Shown piece after piece: positions 57,940 to 64,000 of a DNA stretch of 64,000 bases (positions are counted from its first letter, which is position 1; every line of letters begins with the position of its first letter). This DNA comes from an uncultured Alphaproteobacteria bacterium. Lineage in GTDB: Bacteria > Pseudomonadota > Alphaproteobacteria > Micropepsales > Micropepsaceae. The notes beneath the pieces were generated by a model, which had not been told where the DNA came from, searched no databases, and worked only from the letters and a program-made list of their open reading frames with translations. Made by a program: the position numbers and the translations under genes. The DNA lies in assembly GCA_903897605.1 (NCBI GenBank), contig CAIUCH010000059.1:1-64000 (forward strand). The letters are read 5' to 3'.

Positions 57940-58232
57940 ATGCCCAAAGGACCCCAAGGCCAGAAGCGCCCCACCGATTTGGCGTAATTTCACCGGATCA
58001 ACCAGGCCGCCCGAATATCTCCGCTATGGCAGCACACCTAACGGATCGGCTTCGGGACATTGGTGATATCGTGAAGCTGATCGAGGAATGGGAGGCAGCA
58101 GAATGAAGCGAACAGCAAACACTCGCGTCCCATTTTCTGTTTGGCTGCTTATTGCCGTATTTGGGGCGGCCTTGGAACATTAGCGATATCATGAACCTGG
58201 TCGAGCTATGGGAACAAGGTGAAATCCGATGA
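57940..58232 (+). pseudogene. Gene graveyard: truncated small gene plus two paralogous C-terminal remnants
   Basis: 57940-57987 reads MPKGPQGQKRPTDLA then stop, like the start of a common small alphaproteobacterial protein that normally runs to 35-60 aa. 58026-58106 reads MAAHLTDRLRDIGDIVKLIE and on to WEAAE-stop; 58173-58232 reads WNISDIMNLVELWEQGEIR-stop. The latter two align with each other (DI.DI..L.E.WE) and resemble the tails of IS1-type DDE transposases (TPAMAAGLTDR...DIV.LIE). The rest of any transposase is missing. The identification is tentative; the internal similarity is direct. Confidence 0.4.
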
Positions 58233-58636
58233 TCGAGGGCGCGTGTCATTGCGGCGCTGTCCGCTGGACGTTCGATGTGGCGCCAGATAGTGCCACTACC
58301 TGTAACTGCACCATCTGCCGCCGCTATGGCGTGCTCTGGGCTTATGACCTGCAAGGTGACCGGACCCAGTTTTCCGGTCCCACGCGCACCTATGTCCGAA
58401 CCACCGATACGCGGTACGAACCCAGCGTCGCCTTTCATTTTTGTGCCGATTGCGGCTGCGTTACCCATTACCGAGCCCTCAAAGCGGACTCGGAAGGCCG
58501 TATTCGTACCGCCGTCAACCTTCGGATGGCCGAGCCAGGCGTCGTAGTCCACCTCCCGGTTGTCCACTGGGAAGGCCTGGAGACCTTTACCAGTCTCGGT
58601 CAGGACGGACGGTGCGCGGCGGATATGTGGTTTTAG
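58229..58636 (+). CDS. GFA (glutathione-dependent formaldehyde-activating)/CENP-V family protein
   Basis: 135 aa with the zinc-binding Cys pattern of the GFA fold: GACHCGAVRW, TTCNCTICRRYG and FHFCADCGCVTHY. It begins within the stop of the remnant frame (ATGA). Family enzymes may bind glutathione adducts; most members are uncharacterised. Confidence 0.92.
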   Translation: MIEGACHCGAVRWTFDVAPDSATTCNCTICRRYGVLWAYDLQGDRTQFSGPTRTYVRTTDTRYEPSVAFHFCADCGCVTHYRALKADSEGRIRTAVNLRMAEPGVVVHLPVVHWEGLETFTSLGQDGRCAADMWF

Positions 58637-58664
58637 GAAAACGTCCGCAACGCGAGGCCAAACC

Positions 58665-58811
58665 ATGCATCATAATGTCCTGTCGATAGGGCGTATTGTG
58701 ATCCTGGTGCTGATCGCCGTCATTCTGTTCGGCGGCGGCGGGCGCATCTGGCCCGGCGGCGGCTCGCGGCCCCCTGGCTCCAGATTTAACCCTCGAAAAA
58801 AGCGCCTTTGA
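58665..58811 (+). CDS. Small single-helix membrane protein
   Basis: 48 aa: MHHNVLSIGRIVILVLIAVI, then LFGGGGRIWPGGG and a basic Pro/Arg-rich tail ending RKKRL. One membrane helix followed by a Gly hinge, superficially like the TatA/E N-terminus (helix then FG hinge) but with no amphipathic helix after it. It lies 28 bases after the GFA gene. Coding is plausible but unproven. Confidence 0.5.
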   Translation: MHHNVLSIGRIVILVLIAVILFGGGGRIWPGGGSRPPGSRFNPRKKRL

Positions 58812-58880
58812 GCGGGATTGCGGACCGGGCGGTTATTCCAAATCAATGTCAGAGGACTTGTCCGGCGCATATCTTGCGCC

Positions 58881-59063
58881 ATGCTTCTGTACCGCGCCTG
58901 TTTTGTCACCCATGCCAACCAGCAGTTCGGCCTCGAATATTTCGAGGCCCCTGATGACGAAACCGCGATTGATTATGCCCATCGGAATCTCCAATCCCCT
59001 TGGGGAAAAGGCCATGAGATTTGGCGGGATGGACACCTGATCTACACGGACGTTTACCACTAG
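58881..59063 (+). CDS. Small conserved-looking soluble protein (60 aa)
   Basis: 60 aa from ATG 58881 (MLLYRACFVTHANQQFGLEY, then FEAPDDETAIDYAHRNLQ and GHEIWRDGHLIYTDVY). The pattern of an ATA-x-DE-AI-AH helix followed by an IW-x-G-R-L strand is typical of small alphaproteobacterial proteins of unknown function. An in-frame start at 58818 would add 21 residues. Confidence 0.6.
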   Translation: MLLYRACFVTHANQQFGLEYFEAPDDETAIDYAHRNLQSPWGKGHEIWRDGHLIYTDVYH

Positions 59064-59100
59064 CCGTGCCGGAAGGAGCCCAGAAACGCCTCGCCTGACT

Positions 59101-60861
59101 TCAGGGCGCGTTTGGCAGCAATCCCGCTTCCACCAGCACCGGCGGATGGCGATGATGCGTCGCCTGCTCCCAGCCATAGGCGATGCCCATCAGATCGCCG
59201 TCCTTCCAGGGCCGTCCGGAGAATTCCAAACCCACCGGCAAGCCGCCCGGATAAAAACCGCCCGACACCACGATGGAAGGAACGCCCAGCATGTTGACCC
59301 AGCCGGTATCCGAATGCGGCCCGCCACTGACCTCGCCATTTTGCGGCATGGTCTCGTCCGGCGGCGGCATCTGGATCGCGGGATAGACGTAAGCGTCCAG
59401 GTGCAGCCGATCCAAGGTCTCCAGATACATCGCCATGGCGCGGCGGCGGGGGCCGGAATAATTCGCCTCGGCCTCCGGGTCGCTCTCGATCTTGCGCTGA
59501 TAGATTATGGTGTCGCCGATATGGGTGTTGGAGTTGCCCTCGCCGATGGGATTGGAACTGATCGGCACGCCCACCACACGGGCAAAGTCGGCCGCAGAAT
59601 GATATTGCGCCGGCCCGAAATCGGTCAGGAACTTGTCCATCCCTTCGCGCACATAGGGATAAGTGGCGATGCGGGTGGCGATGATGGCGAATTCGTCGGG
59701 CAGGATAGTGTCGTCGATCACCACCGTGGCGCCGGCGGCGCGCAGCTCCTCGACATTTTTCAGGAAGGCGGCGCGGGTGCGCTGATCAAGCGGAATGGCC
59801 TCGTCTATCGCCCGCCTGCGAGCTTCCAGATCAGGGACCGCGGCGGGCACGCCATGGAACGGCGTTCCCGTCCCTTTCAGCATGAAGGCCGGCACACCGA
59901 AACGCTTGCCCTTCAAGGAACCGGGCTTGAGATATTGCGAATAAGAACCGATCTGCGCATCCGCGGGAATATGGTCGATCACCGGATTGAGCGGATCGGG
60001 GCCCGCCATCACCGACAGCGCGATCGCCGCGTCGGTCACAGTGCGGGCGATCGGGCCGGTATTGTCCAGCATCCAATCGAGCGGCGCGATGCCCGCGATG
60101 CTGACCAGCCCCCGGGTCGGGAAGACGCCGATCACCGCGCTGGTGGCGGCAGGCATGCGGATCGAATTGGCCGTGTCGGTGCCGGTGCCCAAGAGCGCCA
60201 TGTTCGCGGTCACCGCCGTGACCGTGCCGCCCGACGAGCCGCCCGGCGAAAAGCGCACGTCATAGGCATTGCCGGTGCGGCCAAACGAGCTTGAGCGGTT
60301 GGTGTCGGAATTGGCGAAGTCGGGCATGTTGCTATGCCCGATCAATACGGCGCCGGCGGCGCGCAGCCTGGCGACAATGGTGGCGTCGCGCGGCGCGATC
60401 AGTTCATGGCCGGGAATCGCGAACCCTTCCCAGCCATCGGTGGTCACTTGTCCGGCGATGCTGGTGTTGGCCTTGATCACCATCGGCACGCCCCAGAGCG
60501 GGCCATGCGTGGCCGCGGTGGCTTCGCCATCCTCGCGGGCGGCGACGGCCAGGGCATCCTTGGCCATCACCGTTTCGACGGCGCGATAGACGCCGTTGTA
60601 GCGATCCATACGGGCCAGATACCACTGCACCACCTGGGTGACGGTGTATTTGTGCTGGGCATAGTAGCGTTCGAGCTGCGGGATCGTGACCTCCATCAGG
60701 TCGCGGTCGATCTGCGACGGCGCCGACGGCTGGGCGAAGGCCGAAGTCGAAAGCGAGCCAAGCCCGAATACGATCACGAACAGAAAAGTGGATTTTCGCC
60801 GGACCAATTGTTTCAGCCCGAATAGACCCACCCGCATCGCGACACGCACTGGATTGACCAT
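59101..60861 (-). CDS. Exported amidase (amidase-signature family)
   Basis: 586 aa with a signal peptide (STFLFVIVFGLGSLSTSAFA, cleavage before QPSAPS). Amidase-signature triad: Lys in PMVIKANTSIAGQ, cis-Ser in SPGGSSGGTVTAVTANM, nucleophile Ser in GTDTANSIRMPAATSAVIG. The C-terminal half has GEVSGGPHSDTGWVNMLGVP and IAYGWEQATHHRHPPV, typical of large secreted amidases. Hydrolyses an amide/peptide of unknown identity, probably in the periplasm. An internal ATG near the signal may be the true start. Confidence 0.92.
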   Translation of the reverse strand: MVNPVRVAMRVGLFGLKQLVRRKSTFLFVIVFGLGSLSTSAFAQPSAPSQIDRDLMEVTIPQLERYYAQHKYTVTQVVQWYLARMDRYNGVYRAVETVMAKDALAVAAREDGEATAATHGPLWGVPMVIKANTSIAGQVTTDGWEGFAIPGHELIAPRDATIVARLRAAGAVLIGHSNMPDFANSDTNRSSSFGRTGNAYDVRFSPGGSSGGTVTAVTANMALLGTGTDTANSIRMPAATSAVIGVFPTRGLVSIAGIAPLDWMLDNTGPIARTVTDAAIALSVMAGPDPLNPVIDHIPADAQIGSYSQYLKPGSLKGKRFGVPAFMLKGTGTPFHGVPAAVPDLEARRRAIDEAIPLDQRTRAAFLKNVEELRAAGATVVIDDTILPDEFAIIATRIATYPYVREGMDKFLTDFGPAQYHSAADFARVVGVPISSNPIGEGNSNTHIGDTIIYQRKIESDPEAEANYSGPRRRAMAMYLETLDRLHLDAYVYPAIQMPPPDETMPQNGEVSGGPHSDTGWVNMLGVPSIVVSGGFYPGGLPVGLEFSGRPWKDGDLMGIAYGWEQATHHRHPPVLVEAGLLPNAP

Positions 60862-61024
60862 GGCCCCGCCTCATCTGCCCACCCGCTGTTTGTAGCAGAT
60901 TTGGATGCGGGATGGCTGCACCCGGCGGCTATCCCGCCCGGTAGCTCGGGCCAGCGGGGGTTTCCAAATTGGATTTAACCTGGGAAGGGGTTGAAAGATA
61001 ACCATTTGGCCCAAGAATGCGCCT

Positions 61025-61798
61025 ATGACCGAACCACGCTCCCAGAACAACCCGTCGTCATTGCTGAACAGACTCTATGTTTGGCTGTCCGAGCCTCTCG
61101 CCATCGTCATCCTGATGTTCTGCACCACCACGGCGATTGCCCAGCCCTTTTATATTCCCACCGGGTCGATGGAGCCCACCTTGCAGATCGGCGATGCGCT
61201 GATCGGGAGCAAATTCGCCTATGGCTATAGCCGCTATTCCATGCCTTTGGCTTTGGGACCTAAGTCGGAAACTCGATTGCTGGGCCGGTTGCCCAATCGC
61301 GGCGATGTGGTGGTGTTCCGTCTGCCACGCGATCCCAAAGTGGTCTATGTGAAGCGTGTTGTCGGCCTGCCGGGCGATCGCTTGCGCATGGTGCATGGCC
61401 ATCTGGTGATAAACGGCAGCGTGTTGTCTCTAACTCCTGCCGGAACGGGCTCGGACGAAGCTGGCAATGGCGACGGCGTAACGTCCGCCAAGTTCACCGA
61501 GACCCTGCCGGGCGGCGTCCGGCATCCGATCTTCAAATGGAGCTGGGATGGCCCGTTGGACAATACCCAGACCTTTGTCGTGCCGCGCGGTCATCTCTTC
61601 ATGATGGGCGACAATCGCGACAATTCCCTGGATAGCAGGGTCGCAGCGGCGGATGGCGGTGTCGGATATGTGCCGGTGGAAAATCTGATGGCGCGGGCCG
61701 ACCTTGTCCTGGGCTCCTACGATTTTCTCAATATGCGCGGCGTGAGGAGTTGGCCCGGGCTGGTGCGGCTGTCACGCTTCTTCCACAGCGTGACCTGA
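61025..61798 (+). CDS. lepB: Signal peptidase I
   Basis: Membrane serine protease that removes Sec and Tat signal peptides. 257 aa with one N-terminal helix (LAIVILMFCTTTAIAQPFYI). Box B PTGSMEPTLQIGD with catalytic Ser, box D VVYVKRVVGLPGDR with catalytic Lys, box E MMGDNRDNSLDSRV. All catalytic elements are intact. A weak promoter-like pair (TTGAAA 60991, AGAATG 61014) precedes it. Confidence 0.96.
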   Translation: MTEPRSQNNPSSLLNRLYVWLSEPLAIVILMFCTTTAIAQPFYIPTGSMEPTLQIGDALIGSKFAYGYSRYSMPLALGPKSETRLLGRLPNRGDVVVFRLPRDPKVVYVKRVVGLPGDRLRMVHGHLVINGSVLSLTPAGTGSDEAGNGDGVTSAKFTETLPGGVRHPIFKWSWDGPLDNTQTFVVPRGHLFMMGDNRDNSLDSRVAAADGGVGYVPVENLMARADLVLGSYDFLNMRGVRSWPGLVRLSRFFHSVT

Positions 61799-61831
61799 CC
61801 TTCCGCAGATGCACGGGCGCGCATACGGCTT

Positions 61832-62206
61832 CTAGGGCGCGGTACCTTCGACGATAAAGAATCGCCCGGTCGATGCGCGTTGGCGGATGGGCGCGACCTT
61901 GAGATATTCCGGCGAGGATTCAAACGCCTGTGCCGCAACCAGGCTGGGAAATTGAATCAAGACGATGCGGCCGGCAGGCGGAGCACCTTCGAGCGGCGCG
62001 GTGCGCCCGCCGCGCGCGATATAGATGCCGCCGAATTTCGCCACGAGGGGCGTAGCCGCGGCAATATAGGTCTTGTATTCCTTGGGGTCGGTCACATTCA
62101 CTTCGCCGATGACATAGGCCTTGGGCGTGTCGGCTGCCTGGGCGCCGCCCGCCGCAAATGCCGCCGCAACGATCAGTCCCGCCAGAACCGCATTTCGCAT
62201 GATCAT
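61832..62206 (-). CDS. Exported DUF1330 protein
   Basis: 124 aa with a signal peptide (MRNAVLAGLIVAAAFAAGGA, then QAAD). Dimeric alpha-beta-barrel DUF1330 domain: AYVIGEVNVTDPKEYKTYIA, YIARGGRTAPLEGAPPAGRI, VLIQFPSLVAAQAFESSPEY. The family is uncharacterised. Convergent with lepB and divergent from the esterase. Confidence 0.92.
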   Translation of the reverse strand: MIMRNAVLAGLIVAAAFAAGGAQAADTPKAYVIGEVNVTDPKEYKTYIAAATPLVAKFGGIYIARGGRTAPLEGAPPAGRIVLIQFPSLVAAQAFESSPEYLKVAPIRQRASTGRFFIVEGTAP

Positions 62207-62336
62207 CTCCCGGTTGCGGCAAGACTTGTCCCGCCCTGCCCTTCAAGTCAAACCACCGGGTTTGTGATCGCCGTTTGTGATCGCCGCCGGATTCGGCTTA
62301 ATCTTGGCGATACCAAAAATCTTCGGGGGACGGGCC

Positions 62337-64000
62337 ATGCATCAGAACATCCGGGTCGCTTGCGCGGCAATGCTGGCGGCGCTGGGCGCCGGTGTCGTCC
62401 TGCAAAACGCCAATGGCGCAACGCCATCGGATCAACCGCCTTCGCTGGTGACCATAGCCGATGGACAACTCAAAGGCGCCGTTGCCGGCGACGTTGTCAG
62501 CTTCAAGGCCGTGCCCTTCGCGGCGCCGCCGGTCGGCCCCCTGCGCTGGCGCGAGCCCGCGCCGGTCAAGCCCTGGGCAAGCGCGCGTGACGCCTCGCAA
62601 TTCGGCGCGCCCTGCGCCCAGGCTGATCTCGACTGGAACAAAAGCACCGCCGCCAAAAGCAGCGAAGACTGCCTCACGCTTAATGTCTGGACGCCATTGC
62701 GTCACGACAAAGCGTTGCCGGTGATGATCTTCTTTCCCGGCGGCGCCTATCATGGCGGCGGCTCCAAGGGTGCCAACGAGATCGAGCCTTCCTATGACGG
62801 CGGCAGGCTGGCCAAGCGCGGCGTCATCGTGGTGACGGCGAATTACCGCTTGGGTCTGTTCGGCTTCCTGGCGCATCCCGAGCTTTCCGCCGAATCGCCG
62901 CACCATGTCTCCGGCAATTATGCGCTCTTGGACCAGATCGCGGCGATGAACTGGGTCAAGGCCAACATCGCCAAGTTCGGCGGCGATCCCGCCAATGTCA
63001 CCATCTCCGGCCAGTCGGCGGGCTCCTACAGTGTGGGCTTTCTGATGACGTCGCCGCTGGCCAAGGGATTGTTCGCCAAAGCCATCGGATTCAGCGGCTC
63101 GGTCGCGGATTATCGTCTGGGCGCGGGCGACTTGAAAGGCGCCGAAGCCAAAGGCGCGACCTTCATCAAAGGCTTCGGCGACAAGACCGGCATCGCGGCT
63201 TTGCGCGCCAAACCGGCGGCGGACGTCTTCAAGATCATGATGGCGGACGCGAAGCTGCACGCGATCGAGCCGCGCGGCCCGGTGGTGGATGGCTATGTCT
63301 TCCCCGAACAACCCGCATTGGTGTTCAAACAGGGCCATGAGGCACAAGTGCCCTTCATCATCGGCAATACCGCGCGCGACGGCGATGTCGACAGCATGGG
63401 CGTTTCTGGAACGCCCAAGTCGGCGGCAACCCTGGCCGACAAGTCGCGGCCGCTGGTGGCAACGCACAAGGTCGCGGCCCTGGGCCCCGATGGCGTCAAA
63501 CAGATCGAAGATTATTACGCGGCCAACAAGGATTTGGCGCAGCAAGCGGTGAAACTTTATGGCGATAAATCCGGCGCCAATCCCGCCGATGGCGACGTCA
63601 TCACCGTTTTCAACACCGACATCGATTTTCGTTGCGGTGCGGGTCTTACGGCGCATTGGCACGCCCGCACTGCGCCGGCCTGGCGCTACCAATTCTCCCA
63701 CGGCTATGAACCCTTGGGGGGAGTACATCTGTGGGACATGATGTACGTGTTCGGCTGGACGCAAGGAGCCGCCGATCAACCCCGCGACGCCAAACTGGTC
63801 GATCAGGAGCAGCGTTATCTGTTGAACTTTGCAACCAGGGGCGATCCCAACGGCCCCGGTCTTCCTGCCTGGAACAAGAGCGGACCACAGGATGCCTATA
63901 TGGATTTCACCTCGGACGGCGCTATGGGCAAGACGGGATTGCGAACTGCCGCCTGCAATATCTACGCGCAAAGAATCGATCGGGGCATGGCCGCGCTGAC
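62337..64000 (+). CDS. Type-B carboxylesterase, 3-prime end cut by window
   Basis: Alpha/beta-hydrolase of the carboxylesterase/cholinesterase family; 554 codons visible from ATG 62337, no stop before the window ends. Signal peptide (CAAMLAALGAGVVLQNANGA). Motifs: VSFKAVPFAAPPVGPLRWRE, SEDCLTLNVWTP, FFPGGAYHGGGSK (oxyanion hole), nucleophile Ser227 in VTISGQSAGSY, and GGVHLWDMMYVFG with the likely catalytic His. Nearly full length by family standards. Probably exported; the substrate is unknown. Confidence 0.93.
   Translation, partial: MHQNIRVACAAMLAALGAGVVLQNANGATPSDQPPSLVTIADGQLKGAVAGDVVSFKAVPFAAPPVGPLRWREPAPVKPWASARDASQFGAPCAQADLDWNKSTAAKSSEDCLTLNVWTPLRHDKALPVMIFFPGGAYHGGGSKGANEIEPSYDGGRLAKRGVIVVTANYRLGLFGFLAHPELSAESPHHVSGNYALLDQIAAMNWVKANIAKFGGDPANVTISGQSAGSYSVGFLMTSPLAKGLFAKAIGFSGSVADYRLGAGDLKGAEAKGATFIKGFGDKTGIAALRAKPAADVFKIMMADAKLHAIEPRGPVVDGYVFPEQPALVFKQGHEAQVPFIIGNTARDGDVDSMGVSGTPKSAATLADKSRPLVATHKVAALGPDGVKQIEDYYAANKDLAQQAVKLYGDKSGANPADGDVITVFNTDIDFRCGAGLTAHWHARTAPAWRYQFSHGYEPLGGVHLWDMMYVFGWTQGAADQPRDAKLVDQEQRYLLNFATRGDPNGPGLPAWNKSGPQDAYMDFTSDGAMGKTGLRTAACNIYAQRIDRGMAAL

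Noticed and set aside
60991-61019. lepB promoter TTGAAA-17-AGAATG
   Set aside because: The -10 matches poorly and the remaining leader would be very short; not strong enough to list as a feature.
62298-63971. 557-codon open frame on the minus strand
   Set aside because: It lies antisense to the carboxylesterase, which has signal peptide, GQSAG and family motifs; the minus-strand translation is low-complexity Gly/Arg/Ala with no domain.

Overview
The window (about 60-65% GC in most rows) looks like a chromosomal segment of an alphaproteobacterium. The evidence is COQ9, an Rsm22-type methyltransferase, the PurS/PurQ/PurL form of FGAM synthase, the imuA-imuB-dnaE2 mutagenesis cassette with a GAAC-N7-GAAC LexA box, and DUF6314. 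The genus cannot be fixed from sequence alone. No rRNA, tRNA, CRISPR array, prophage or intact insertion sequence was seen.

Layout. 1-1772 (minus): RND efflux adaptor and the start of its permease. 2040-2585: DedA-type membrane protein. 2785-12148 (plus): a tightly packed Wzx/Wzy-type exopolysaccharide locus (initiating sugar transferase, WecG-type transferase, flippase, two GT2 transferases, polymerase/ligase, a GH10 hydrolase, Wzc-like co-polymerase). 12250-18371 (minus): glutamate synthase gltB-gltD. 18556-24054 (plus): imuA-imuB-dnaE2 behind an SOS promoter. 24065-27514 (minus): a three-part GH18 / polysaccharide deacetylase / GT2 membrane protein. 27716-33942: Cys-cluster protein, M3 peptidase, DmeF-like metal exporter, a membrane protein, rpsU, def and coq9. 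34033-36789 (minus): purE-purK, then a candidate Thr/Lys leader-peptide attenuator in front of asd. 36946-43681: diguanylate cyclase, icd, an AT-rich membrane gene, trmJ, a CcmI-like TPR protein, cinA, map and radC. 43708-46580 (minus): an ArsR-SRPBCC-DUF1801 operon with a clear operator, a methyltransferase and DUF6314. 46711-48495: secreted FAD oxidase. 48532-56106: purB, purC-purS-(DUF2059)-purQ-purL, bolA and grxD, with an Rsm22 gene opposed. 56160-64000: GST, rpsD, small genes and decayed mobile-element remnants, GFA protein, amidase, signal peptidase I, DUF1330 and a truncated type-B carboxylesterase.

The most interesting signal is at 35059-35227, between purK and asd. A near-consensus promoter (TTGACG, 17-base spacer, TAGGTT) overlaps the purK stop. 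It would start a leaderless 24-codon reading frame with seven Thr and three Lys codons, followed by mutually exclusive antiterminator and terminator hairpins, the T-run, and then the asd Shine-Dalgarno. This is the full layout of a ribosome-mediated attenuator for the Thr/Lys/Met pathway enzyme aspartate-semialdehyde dehydrogenase.

Other notable points are a LexA box lying on the imuA start codon (leaderless model), an ArsR operator of two 21-base arms across its own promoter, families of intergenic palindromes with compensatory changes (28088-28238 and 33966-34028; 13712-13737 and 54503-54528), a 78-base nested palindrome at 37720-37797, and a Cys-rich-repeat tail on the efflux adaptor.
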